Positions 44,901-55,985 of a stretch of 64,000 nucleotides of DNA are shown here, piece after piece (positions within the stretch are counted from its first letter, which is position 1; every line of letters begins with the position of its first letter). Both the position numbers and the translations under genes were made by a program. Source of the DNA: Hirundichthys speculiger (Eukaryota > Chordata > Actinopteri > Beloniformes > Exocoetidae). Under the pieces are notes generated by a model, which did no database searches, was not told where the DNA came from, and saw only the letters and a list, made by a program, of their open reading frames with translations. The DNA is taken from contig JAGFBZ010001895.1 in the NCBI GenBank assembly GCA_018398805.1, positions 2,873,001 through 2,937,000 of the forward strand, read 5' to 3'.

Positions 44901-46774
44901 ATGCCAGTTTAAAAAAAAAAAAAAAAAACTTTGCCTTGCTAAGAAGCCCAGCTGATCGCATCAAATCCTGACTTGGCATCAGTCTGAATAAGCATGAGGT
45001 GACTGTAGAGAAGAAAAACCTGGTTAGCGGCGCTAAAAAAGCCTTCAGCAGAACCAGACTCAACGAGGGTGGCTATCTGCCTCGACCTGTTGGGGCATTC
45101 AATTACAACAACATAGAAAAGTTCCTGTTTAATCTCTTAAAGCAACCACATTCAGTATTTTCATAAGAAGAATTAATTACATAACTACTTGTGGTATTCT
45201 TGCCAAAGCTAACTGTAAGAACCAAGCACCTCCACCAGGAAAAACACCACTACCTTTTCCTCAGTGACACATATACACTAACTCTTTTTTTTTTTTCCCC
45301 AAACATCATGATCCACTCAACAGCAGAACTCAAAACAGCCTGTTTCTCTGTAATTTACCCTAACCTTTGTTTTGAATTACTGAATTACAGAACAAATCTG
45401 AACTGAATTTAAAATATGACACTGGTTTTCTCCTTTGGAGCGGTGAAAGTTAAAGAAGCAGACATTTAAATCTATTTGTCCTGATTTTAAAGCGCATTGG
45501 AACCAGGAACCCAAACATTTTCTTTCAGGTCTCCTGCCTGCTGAATTGTCAGCGTATTAATAAAGGTCTCTTTGTATCTCACCTATTCACCCGCACTAAG
45601 CAATGGCTGATGTACTGACGGAGAGAAACTGTGCTGTGTGTGTGTGTGTGTGTAGTAGAGTTACATGGAGGACAATGCCCTTATTGTACCTTTTTCTGCA
45701 GCCTCTGTCAGCCTTGTGCTCATAGTCCAACTGAGCTGCTTTGCCTCACTGACAACATCATATTTTCTGATGAGATGTTCACTTCATTTCAGAAACCAGT
45801 TATACCACTAATCCACTGATTAAGTATTAACTTAATTCTTTTTTCTTTTTCTCTTCTTTTTGAGTGAGGAAAAATGAATACAGCTTCGATGTGCAACAGC
45901 AGTGGTGGAGCCCAGCCACACCATCCCCCCACCTCTGTGCACTAAGTGCTTGGCCTTGCAACCATAGTTGAAGGAGTAAGGGTAAAAGACAGGAGAGAAA
46001 TGGAAAAAAGATGCTGTAGACAGAAGTCTCAAGATCAAGAGTGATTAGAAGGACGTGTGTCAAAGGGAATTTGTCTTTTGTCTAAGAGATGGGGAGAGAT
46101 TTGAAAGAATGACAGACGCATCAAAAGGAAGGAGAGGAAACAGAGCTGAAGGGATGACAAAGATGACAACAATTAGAGAAGAAATATACAATATAGAAAA
46201 TCTAAAAAATAATTGAAAAGAAAGTTTCAAAAACAGATACTGAATGCATAATAAGCAAGTGAGCTAGCAGGTCGGATGTGCTAATCTATATTGTTGGATA
46301 ATGCTGTAAACCTGTGCTATAACACACACAAACAGAGCATGTGTGTGTAGAGTGTGATTGGACTCTGCCGTGCTGAATTAAAAATAAGCTGCGCTCATCC
46401 AGAAATTTCCTGGTTGACACTGCTTTTTGTTGCCATGGTGACAGCTATAGGCACAGGGGAAAATTAAAGAAGATGGGATGTGAGGGATGGAAGAGAAGTG
46501 AGGAAAGACTGAGACCATAACAAGGCGGGGCTACTGTGGGTTCGTCTCACACACACACAAATGCAAGCGTGAGCCAAACCACATGTGTTGAACAGCTGCA
46601 TACAACTAGCTCATTAGCCAGAACATCCAAACAACAGCACCCATTGGCTCAGGAGCTCCACAACTTTGTTCCTATTGGCTGATGTGCTGTTAAAAAAAAA
46701 AAAACTGTTCAAGTGGACACAGTAAAACATACAGTACAAGATGGATCAAAGGAAATAAATATGTTTTAGTTTGT

Positions 46775-46778
<4 letters not shown>
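44901..46778. other. unassigned intronic sequence
   Basis: Poly-A at 44912-44929, a (GT)n run at 45636-45652 and a short poly-A at 46693-46704. No exon or family is recognised. Confidence 0.35.
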
Positions 46779-46812
<34 letters not shown>

Positions 46813-46880
46813 ATATATATATAGATATATATATAGATATAGATATAGATATATAGATATAGAGATAGAGAGAGAGAGAG
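46779..46880. repeat. (TA)n/(GATA)n/(GA)n compound microsatellite
   Basis: A TA run grades into ATAGAT units and then GAGA units, all visible directly. Confidence 0.97.
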
Positions 46881-46995
46881 TTCCACCAAAGTAGAATCCA
46901 CTGTACAAGTGTCACTTAAGCATCTGAGAGGGATTATTTTTCTCATATAAATGCACATCTCAAAAGAAATAAGACAGTCACTTGTATGATTTTAG

Positions 46996-49240
46996 GCTGT
47001 GACTTTAAAGTAAACATCTATTGTACATTTAAATCACACAATCACACAACTGAATCCCCAAATAAATTGGAGGTTAATAGTCAAGAATGTGTGGATCCAG
47101 AGCCAGATATTGTTGTTTCTTCAAATGGTCATTGTCATAATGAGGAGCAAATGTTTGCAGCTGCTTTACTGAAGTTAGAGCATTTGGGCCATGAACTTCA
47201 TCATTTAATTTGTTTTGCACTTGCTCCTTTATCTTCTGGCATACTGAGTAGCATCTTTAATAAGAGAGACCTTCCTGTTGATGAAACTATTATTAAAGAA
47301 ATCGTGAAGGCTATTCCCTCTGACACCCTTATGCTTTAAATTCTTAATATCTGCGTAAGCAGTATTACAAGGGAAACCTAAGCATCATAGAGCCAGTTGA
47401 ATATTGTCTTGATGCTAAAAACAAACACAGCTTCCAGTATAACACCAATATTAAAATCCTTAGAACGGCTTTTAAGTAGAGGGGATATTGTTGATCAAAT
47501 TGTTAAAGACCATCAAAAACAGTGGGAAACACTGGGAAATAGAGTATTGATTGAGTACAAGTCCTCCATATTTAAAGAAAATGTCAAGGATCGTCATAAA
47601 TTCATATGTAGATGACTTCAAAACCTGCAAACCCCTCGGGACCTCAGGAATAACACGTTAGCTTTGTGCCGTTTATTGGTTACTGGCTAACTCGTCTCCA
47701 GAGTCTCATTCTTCGTTATCATCTACTTGTCAATTTTGTGCAAAGGTTATGACGTTAAGACTTATGGTAATTAAAGAAATTTTGAGCCTCTTCTTCATCT
47801 TCTGAAAACTTTGGAGGAGCTGGGTATTTTTGTCCCACTGTTAGGTGAATTAGTCCAAGGTGCAGTATTCAGTGCTGAGGTTGACGTACCCATCACCAGA
47901 AACTGAGGCGAGTCTGAGGACCATGCAGAAAGCTCTGCTCTTAGATGAAAAGAAGAACAACAGGAAGGTTGAACACACAAGATGCTTGTTCAAGATGCAC
48001 CAATGGTGGAAGATCTCATGGCAAGGTGACCTGCTCTGTTTGAATTCAGTGAGGTAAGATTAATGTTATATTTAGTTTTTTTTTTTTCCCCTCTTCGTTT
48101 TGATAAGAGTTTTAGTTCACTGGTAAAACAGCCCCACATGACTGCATGGATTTCTTTAAACCTGGACTCTTGCATCTTCAGGAGTGTCCTTTCCTGTCAC
48201 CTTCTCCTTTGTTTTTACCATTTAATTCAAATGCTTTGTGTTTTTGTTTTCAGATTAATGCTGAATTCCAGAGAATTCAGTCCCACTTCAGTCCAAATTC
48301 CTGTCCCAGCTTGACCTCCATCCTGACAAACTGATGAGGCTCTACCAAAAGAGAAGTGGAAAGTGAGATGAACAGCTCAAAACAACTGCTGCACAAATGG
48401 CAAAGGTAGGTTTTTCAAGATTCTGAAAAATGGAAAACACACATTTTGATATTGTATTGGATATTACACATGTTTCTGTCTCAGGTTGAGCATAGTTTTG
48501 AGTACTACTTTTTCTACTTTTCCTACTTTGACTTTACATTTACTGAGTCAGAACTTCACACAGAATTGTAAATATTTCTAATAATTGATATAAATGAACC
48601 CAAATCAGTAAAACTAAGCTTGCCCCAAATTGTACCATGTTTATCAAAATTTTGCTCCTCAAACTCAGTTTAAATGGGAAAAAGAAAAAAAAAAGATTTC
48701 TAAAAAAAAAAGAAACTCTAAAGTTGCAAAGCAGCTTCTAAACACCATTTTAAATCCCTTTTTCAACAGTTTTGTGGTTATCAAGACCTTTCATTGTTGC
48801 TAAAACTGTTGAGGAGCTTCCAGAATGAAGCACAAGATTGAAGACTGTCTCAGCGGATTGGACAGAAAAATGCCTCACAAGACACTATTGTTTTCACACA
48901 TGTTGGTGTGCATCCTGGTGCGGACTCACCGCGCAAACCCCTTTGGGTTGACCTAACTAGGTGCAGTGTGAACATGACCTTAAAGAGCTTCAGGATTTTT
49001 AACCCATAATAAAGTATTTGGAGCTTACTTCAGCGTTAACACCAATGTGTGAACCCTGGTACTCTCAGAACTATGTATCAGTGTGACATGACAGTCATTG
49101 GGTTGTTAAATGTGATTCTACTTCAGAAAATGATGTAATGATGTAGATGCTGGACGAGAGAACATCATTAAAGTGGTCTGTATCTACACGGGCAAAGATC
49201 CAGAAAACCTGGTGCAAGAGGATGTGGTATCTACATGGTG
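46996..49240 (+). pseudogene. SAMD3-like teleost multicopy gene, frameshifted multi-exon pseudogene
   Basis: A TTTTAG acceptor (46991-46995) precedes an exon whose first frame (to 47339) begins GCDFKVNIYCTFKSHNH, a C2H2-like start typical of this family. Later pieces lie in other frames: SIIEPVEYCLDAKNKHSFQY (about 47387-47445), NSYVDDFKTCKPLGTS (47595-47645), LCAVYWLLA (47665-47692), LEELGIFVPLLGELVQGAVF (about 47808-47870) and MVEDLMAR.PALFEFSE. The last ends at a GT donor (48054). An intron with CAG acceptor (48253) precedes INAEFQRI...PLQSKFLSQLDLHPDKLM (exon 48254-48405, donor GTAGGT). After a second intron, DAGRENIIKVVCIYTGKDPE appears (about 49147-49205). This order matches teleost proteins annotated as sterile alpha motif domain-containing protein 3-like, known to me from memory. 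At least five frameshifts or stops make it non-coding. Retained introns argue against a processed copy. Confidence 0.75.
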
Positions 49241-49699
49241 TTTTTCTGCTCATCTTGCGGTATATAGAAATGCTTTGTATATTTTTCTTCTTCTTTATTT
49301 AACTTTTTTTGTTTTGTTTAATTTGTCAGCACTGGTGATGTCTTGCTTTGAAAAGGTTTCTTTCAGCACCCTAAAGATAAAATCCACATGGATAACTTTT
49401 GTAGGAGAGTTTCTATAAGAGCACTTCATTCTAATAGATGTTCTTGTTATGCATTTGTACTTTACAATGTAGTGTTAACTATTGTTCTCTTTTTGAAGTT
49501 TTTAAATAAGGACGGGTTTGATAGCTGGCTTCCTGCAGTGATTCAGTGTTGTTTCACATGGTTGTGATAAAAAACATCCAGCTCCATGTTCATTCAGACA
49601 ATTCAGTTTCAGTACCAATGGCTTTGAGAGAGGTTTTAACAAAAATGACTCCAAATAGCTCTTTGCTCAGTTACATTAGTTTAAAATGTTACGTTATGG
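49241..49699. other. unassigned sequence
   Basis: Follows the pseudogene. No further exon of it is recognised. Confidence 0.35.
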
Positions 49700-49945
49700 G
49701 TGGAGTGGACTGTGTGAGTTTACATGTTCTCCCTGTGGTTGCATGGGTTTCCTCCAGGGTACTCCAGCTTCCTCCCACAGTCCAAAGACATGCATGTCAG
49801 GTTAATTGGTGGTTCTGAATTACCTGTAGGAGTGATTGTGAGTGTGCATGGTTGTTTGTCCATATGCGGTCCTGTGATGGACTGGCAGCCGGTCCAGTGT
49901 GTACCCCTGCCTTTTGTGCAAAGAGATCTGGGATAGGCTCCTGGT
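49700..49945 (+). repeat. long copy of the dispersed LINE 3'-end/SINE-type repeat
   Basis: Blocks in order: GAGTTTACATGTTCTCCCTG, GGGTTTCCTCCAGGGTACTC, CTTCCTCCCACAGTCCAAAG, ACATGCATGTCAGGTTAATT, CCTGTGATGGACTGGCAGCC and GGGATAGGCTCCTGGTAATC. It lacks the ATGG tail. Confidence 0.85.
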
Positions 49946-50036
49946 AATCCAGCCATTCTAGCTTCACTATCAGTCACATCTCCGACAAGAACAACTGCAC
50001 AGCAGACTTTCTCACTGGGACAGTGAGAAATCTTTA

Positions 50037-50200
50037 GAGGGGGAGCATGTGACGGTCATGGTCTGGTCACACCAATGCAACATAAGTAATATCTATCCGG
50101 TCACACAGCTGCATTAAATTTCATATTTTAGATTATCAGTTTTATTTTTATTTTAGGGTTTAAGTTACAGGAAAACAAACATATTTGCTTTGTGTTCAGA
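50037..50200 (+). other. possible LTR retrotransposon 3' end (PPT plus LTR start)
   Basis: A purine run AGAGGGGGAGCA (about 50036-50047) immediately precedes TGTGACGGTCATGG. This is the arrangement of a polypurine tract followed by a TG-starting LTR. Just upstream is a 9-bp-stem hairpin (TTTCTCACT...AGTGAGAAA, 50008-50030). I could not find the LTR's right edge, a second LTR or gag-pol sequence, so this is only a suggestion. Confidence 0.3.
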
Positions 50201-50639
50201 ATCCGCTTATTTACATTTCACTGACATCACCCTGCATTCTGGAGGAAGCGCGCACATTTAGTTTACACCGTTATATCTCGATGAGTTGAGTTCATCTTTG
50301 TTTCTGAGTTAACTTTAGTCGCAGCTGCTCCCGTCCTTCTGCTGAACAAAGAGGTGGCAAAAGGGCACAAAACAAACCTAAGTCAGTATGTGGTTTTGTT
50401 ACTAGTTATTTTAAGTAGAGTTTTGTTACTTTGGTCTTTTTTAAGAACCCATTCTGTTTGTCACTTTTGACTTTATATTTTTGTAACCTCTGTGGAAATA
50501 ACCCCCCTCCTCCCTTTTTTGTGTGTGTTTGTTTGTTTTTTTTCTTTTTTTAGCTCAACCTGTGCTTGCCTTTCCTTGGACTGCTCGGCCTCTGTTGTGG
50601 AGGAATTTTTGCCCCGTCTTTCTTACACTGTTGTTTCAG

Positions 50640-51470
50640 TATATTGAGGTTTCTGGTCATTCCTTTTGCACTGCCAGAAAAGTTTGACCATAGCATTTTA
50701 ATCAGGTTGAGTTCTGGTCTTTAGGCCATTCCAAAACTTAGATTCTTTTATTTTTCAGATATTCTAAAGCATTGTCCTGTTGTATGACCCACTTGCAACT
50801 AAGCTTTAGGGTTTGGACAGATGACCTCACATTGGAGATGACTGCAGGTGACTCAGTGACTGCACGATTCCAAGGTGACAACAAAACAAGCCCACATCAT
50901 CATCCCTCCACCACCGTGCTTAACAGAGCTTTCATGGCACTTCATAATAGTTTTTGTTTTTTATAATTCCAGAAGTATTTTGGTTTGCACAGATGCAGTA
51001 TTGCATCAGATGAGTGTTTCTCTTGACCTCCTCGGTCCTTCCAGACAAAACATACTTGTTCAGTTTTCTTATTATGCTGCCATGTACTTTAACACTTAGT
51101 TTTCTCATCGAGGACTCTAAGTTCTGAGATGTCGCTCTTTTTTGAATTTCTGTTTTGTTTTGGATTTTTTTTTGTTTTCTTTTCTTTTCTTTTTGGCTCT
51201 TGATTTTTTTTTTCTTTCAGCATTTCACAGTCTAACCTTGGGGTAAATTTCCTGGGATGTCCACTCCTGGGAAGATTAGCAACTGTCTTCAATACTTAAC
51301 ACTCATAAAAAATCTTTTATTCATAGAACATTGCTTTCCAAATGATTTGGAAAACGTTTTATAAACCTTTCCACATTGATGTGTAACAACAACGACTTCT
51401 TTAAAATCTTTATTTATGTCTTCCCGTTTTGGCATTGTCTTAACCCACACATCTTATTACTCATTACAGA
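50640..51470 (-). mobile_element. Tc1-like transposon, minus strand, decayed
   Basis: The minus-strand frame 51292-51089 starts KTVANLPRSGHPRKFTPRLD, the paired-like helix-turn-helix/linker of Tc1 transposases. It then runs into a T-rich expansion. Further along the strand (lower coordinates), complements of CCTCCACCACCGTGCTTAAC (50909-50928) and GCATTGTCCTGTTGTATGACC (about 50770-50790) correspond to the VKHGGGG and QQDN catalytic-region signatures. Phrases CATACTTGTTCAGTTTTCTT and CTGGGATGTCCACTCCTGGG also fit the family. No intact frame or termini remain. Confidence 0.8.
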
Positions 51471-52042
51471 TGAGCAAACTGCCAAGTGTACTGATATACA
51501 CTGGTATATATGTTGACATATTTAATCTAACACAGGCTAGTTAGTTTTGTGTCTGTGGGTCCCTGGTATGACATTTATTTAATTCTACATCAGTGGAAAA
51601 AAAAAATCATTGCAAGTGGTCATGACGATAACAACAGAGTGAAGATCACATCGCTGTAAAGAAAAAAAGGCAGAATTTTTTAGAGGTAGACAGGCAGATT
51701 CATAGTTGTTGAAGCACCGTGAATATTAAATGGTTGCAGTGGAAGAAATCCATCCTTGAACTCGATGAGACTGGAATTAGTACAGTTTGATAAACTGTGC
51801 ATGTGTTGCAGTGAGTGCTCGGTTGAGCATGTTTGGTTTTGCATTTCTCGTACCTGGTATTAGCCGTAATATTATAACCAGCTTCTATTGGTCCTTCTAG
51901 TGCAGCTAAAATGGCTGTGAATTATTTGTCAGTGTGGAAGGAGGCATTATCCTGCTTAAGATAAATCACTGTTGTCAGAGGGACACTTGTCATGTGGAAA
52001 CAGTGCATGGTCTGTTACAGTGTTTACTTAGCCAGTATGTAT
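51471..52042. other. unassigned sequence, probably an older repeat split by the hAT insertion
   Basis: Phrases at 51890-51950 (TTCTATTGGTCCTTCTAGTG, CAGTGTGGAAGGAGGCATTA) read like the complement of a transposon body. The sequence seems to resume after the hAT at 52983. I cannot name the family. Confidence 0.35.
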
Positions 52043-52050
52043 AAAATAAC

Positions 52051-52974
52051 TAGGGCTGGGCAACGATTAAAATTTTTAATTGCGATTAATCGCATGATTT
52101 CCCTGATTAATCACGATTAATCGCAATGTAAATGTATACGCTAAATCAAATAATGAATTCAAAAGTAGTGTAAAGTGCACTTTTATTTAAATGTTCTGCT
52201 GCCATGTGAACTAAAGTGCCATAACATTTGTTGTTCAAATACTTTTAACATCAGCACTTGTCAGTAACACATATTTAGTGTAAATCTCATCTTAAAAAAT
52301 GTAAAATAAAATAAAGCTTATTGCCACTGCCAGGGCATTAATGTCATCCTGTTTTTATAAAAAATAAAAAAAGTTTACAAACAAAATCCAACAAAATGAT
52401 TGTGGCTCAGCACAATCAGAACATTAAAACAGGTCATTTCTGAGGTAACAGCAGAAACTTTTAATTCCTCATTAAAAGTTTCTGCTGTTATATTTGTTAA
52501 TATTAGTAACAACTTGGCAGTTGTTACAAATAACCTTGTTTCTGTCAAATCCTCCGTCTGGAAGAACTTTAAAATGAAAATGTCCATGTTAAAGTTCAGT
52601 AACTTTACCAATCTGTGTATCATTCATTCTTTCCATTTACAATTGTCAATCAAAAATAAAGAAATGAATGTTTAAATGAAAGCGAATGTTTTGTTGCAGT
52701 CCAGAATTTTCTTTTTCAGACAGAATTGTTAATATTGCTACCTGAATTGCTACCCGAACTGTAAAGAACACAAATTTTTACCATTCCCCATGTCTGTTTT
52801 AGCTTTTCTACATTGTTTACCTGCCAATTATCTTCCGGTTTTGCAGCAGCCAGTAACAGACTTTTCAAAACAAAAGCATGTGAGCAACATGCGTTAACGC
52901 GCGATAAAATAAATGTCGGCGTTAATAAATTAATGAGTTAACACAATAATAACGCATTAACTTGCCCAGCCCTA
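52051..52974. mobile_element. non-autonomous hAT element with 8-bp target duplication
   Basis: The termini are TAGGGCTGGGCAACGATTA on the left and the complement TAGGGCTGGGCAAGTTAATG on the right (first 13 bases identical). The 8 bases AAAATAAC occur at 52043-52050 and again at 52975-52982, a perfect hAT-sized target duplication. Subterminal ATTAATCGC/GCGATTAA motifs repeat near the left end, and TTAACGCGCGATAA occurs near the right end. The length is 924 bp. No transposase is visible, and the two short overlapping frames inside derive from an internal perfect hairpin. It was inserted into older repeat DNA. Confidence 0.95.
52446..52490. repeat. perfect 20-bp-stem hairpin inside the hAT element
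   Basis: TAACAGCAGAAACTTTTAAT (52446-52465), a 5-base loop TCCTC and the exact complement (52471-52490). There is no mismatch in the 20-bp stem, which is striking given the age signs elsewhere in the window. Confidence 0.97.
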
Positions 52975-52982
52975 AAAATAAC

Positions 52983-55104
52983 ATTAAACAGTTACATTGG
53001 AGGACTCAATTGCCTTCCACTTACTTGAAAAATCTCATAGTGAATCCCCCTGCTATTTCTTCTCCAGGTAAGTTTGCATACACCTGGCTACATACATGAC
53101 TCATCAGACCCAGCCATTTTTACAAACCGATCTGTAGTTCTGATGCTCATGTACAGACTTTAGGCACTTTCAGATTTGGACAGAGATCAGAATGAGCCCC
53201 ATGAACAGGATGTAGCTGTCTTTTGACAGATTTATTCCTGAGAGGTTTTCAGCAATTTTGTGCTACAGTAGCTCCTTTACGATATCAAAATACACGTGCA
53301 GCTTTCTATCCACAGTCACATCATGCTTCATTACCTCAGTGCTTTATTGGCTGTCCTTCCTCGCTACGTTTGGCAGGTACTACTAAAAATTGCATCAGGA
53401 CCTGGAAATCCTATGATGCATTCATCTTTTCTTAACGTGGTGAACTGACCGTTATCTTGCTGCATGCCTCTGTTCCACACCTTAGTAGATGATGTTGTAA
53501 CAATGTTATTCATTTGATTAACCAGTGAACATTCATACTGTGTGTGTGTGTGTAGCAATCACATGTCCTTGCATGAGGTCTGTGTGGTGACATGTGACTT
53601 AGCTCAGAATAATATTAATTTCAGTTAAATGAGACAACACGATCAACTCAACAATTTATTCTTTGTAGGTCACTTAGCCTTCCTTGGTTTTCTTCTTTGT
53701 ATTCCTGTCTTTCTTCCAACCACTTTTCTTTAATTATCGAAGAAAGCACTTTCACAATCACTCAGTGGACTAAGGTTTTCTCAACTATTCAGAGGATTGA
53801 GTTGAGTTGATCTGAAAATATTCAATACACAGTTTCACATATCTTCTTTTTCCATTTCCTCATAGGTTATTGGAATTTCAGTTTCCTGGAAAATAAATCT
53901 GTCACAGATATTATGCTTCAGATCATCCTTTCTCACATTTAAAGGCAACACAGACAATATCTGAACTATTCATAAGTCAAGTGAAGTAGAGAAAGCTTCT
54001 CATTGTGCTCTCAAAAACAGTTATTTAATAATATGATTTCTCTCATCCAGATGGAGGTGTAACTGATAAATGGGGTAAATTTAACAAATATCTTTCCTTA
54101 GTAGATCATGAGATGTTTCTGAAGACTGTGACCTTTATCACTTTATATTAAAGTAAACATAAATGACCTGTTGTCAACATGATTTCTGTATATTTGGTTT
54201 GACTGGCACTTTTTTCATTCAATCATATTTTATGGAAATGCAGAACCTGCTCCTCCCAGCTCCTGTTCTGCTGTTCTAGCTAATGTCATGGGGGCACATG
54301 ATTATCCTTGGAAATCAGCTAAATTCATGTAAAATATATACTAAAACCATGTCTTAAAAATGTTGTTGTTCCTGTATCACATTTTAGATAAATATTTTCA
54401 TTTTTGTATCCACTTTTGCAATTATAGTAGAATGTCTAAGCGTATTTTCAGGCCAGTATTAGATTTTAGGTGAAATATTATGTGATGTTTTCTGCAAACC
54501 TACATTTATCTAAACACAACCCAACACCAGCCATCTGTTCAACTACTGCATTACATATGGAGGGTATATACGGTCTCACACACGTCCATCCTCACGCATG
54601 CATATAATAATTCAGACTCAACATCTGTCTGACTGGCGAGTCCTTCGTCTGATCATTCTCCCCTGCATGAGGACAGAAACACATACACACACTCAAATAT
54701 ATGAGTGTATAATGTGATTTAAATAGGTGCTACAGCATACTGCAGCAGTAATGGACAGCCAGCTGTTACACGTAGACGCCACCAAGGCCATACATGGGTT
54801 GAAGATTTGCAAAGATAGATAAAAATAATCATTTGTGGTTTTGAGGAAAGTACTTAAAAACATTATCAAGCACTTAAAGGGATTGGAAGGTAGTATATGA
54901 AGGACGTTTTTTTATATTTTGAAACAGATAGGCATAATAAAATGCAACGTTTTAGGCTAGGTGAAATATTCTAGTTCCAGAAGGTGTCTGGTGTCGTCGG
55001 AGCAGGAAAACCGATAACATTTGAACAGGCTTTGCTTGCATAGAGATAAACAACCAGTGAAAAACATCAGAGCTGGAAAGCAATGGCCAAAGTACTATTT
55101 ATAA
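52983..55104. other. unassigned sequence
   Basis: 52983-53450 looks like the other half of the repeat interrupted by the hAT insertion. The remainder is AT-rich, with a (GT)n run at 53538-53554. No exon is recognised. Confidence 0.35.
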
Positions 55105-55260
55105 AAACCCTTTAGATCCTGTCTCACAAGGATTAATATCATTGTTAGTTTTGTTTAGATTTAACTGCATTCAAATTCATAACGCATTGAATCATTGTAT
55201 TCCGTTGTTATTTACGTTTTACAGTGTCTCAACTGTTTTTTGTAAATTGGGGTTGTAAAA
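55105..55260 (+). mobile_element. DNA-transposon 3' end (second copy)
   Basis: TTTACGTTTTACAGTGTCTC followed by AACTGTTTTTTGTAAATTGG parallels the terminus at 18645-18672 (TTTTACAGTGTCCCAACTTT). Same strand, more diverged. Confidence 0.5.
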
Positions 55261-55384
55261 AGAGTGTTTTGCAGCTTTCAGAACACTTTGTAAATAAAGT
55301 TATATTTATCTTGGCATTGTTTATAACTTACCATGATGATTGGAAAAAAAATGCATGTTATATTTGTGTGTCTATTCTTTATTT

Positions 55385-55510
55385 AGGGCCCTGCGATGGA
55401 CTGGTGACCTGTCCAGGTTTCACCCCTGCCTTTCGCCCTAAGAGAGTCAGGATAGGCTCCCAGAACCCTACATGGACTAAATATGGATGGATGGATGGAT
55501 GAATGGATGT
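55385..55510 (+). repeat. dispersed LINE 3'-end/SINE-type repeat with ATGG tail
   Basis: GCGATGGACTGGTGACCTGT, a CCAGGTTTCACCCCTGCC block, GTCAGGATAGGCTCCCAGAA and a GGATGGATGGATGGATGAAT tail. Confidence 0.85.
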
Positions 55511-55811
55511 GCTTTATTTAGGCAACCACATCTGAACTGTTGCCAGCTTAACAGATGTGGCCTGGCACAAGAGACCAGGTTGGCACTTGTAACAGAAGCT
55601 GCTATGTTACTGTCATTCAGGACATCCCCATGTGTGACAGTTTCTGCATGGCCTCAAAATAATCTGACTCTTAACAGTAAAAGAGTGGAAACAAGTTTGT
55701 CTCCACTCCACTCCAATAACTTAAATCCTGTAAAATAATGAAAAAATGAAATAAAATAAAAAGGCCAGGTGGTCATCTGTGTGGGTGTGAACACAGTTAA
55801 AAAGGCCTTTC
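55511..55811. other. unassigned sequence
   Basis: About 300 bp between two retroposons. Nothing is recognised. Confidence 0.35.
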
Positions 55812-55985
55812 ATGGGCAGCTGGGTCGCTGGTGGTTTAAACAGTCGGCCCCTATACTGAGTCTTCCTGCAGTGGCGTCAGGTTCGATTCCCAGCCTGTGA
55901 CCCTTCGCTGCATGTCTGTCCTGGTTTCCCGTCTCCTCCTCCCCTGTAAATTAAGGCAACTAGAGCCACAAAATCTTTAAATGAA
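55812..55985 (+). repeat. tRNA-derived SINE, copy 2
   Basis: A GGGCAGCTGGGTCGCTGGTG head is followed by an exact pol III B box GGTTCGATTCC (55880-55890). Next come CAGCCTGTGACCCTTCGCTG, CATGTCTGTCCTGG and an end CCCCTGTAAATTAAGGCAAC before an A-rich tail. It is better preserved than the copy at 44700-44900. A tRNA-like promoter is visible, but the rest of the unit is non-tRNA. Confidence 0.82.
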
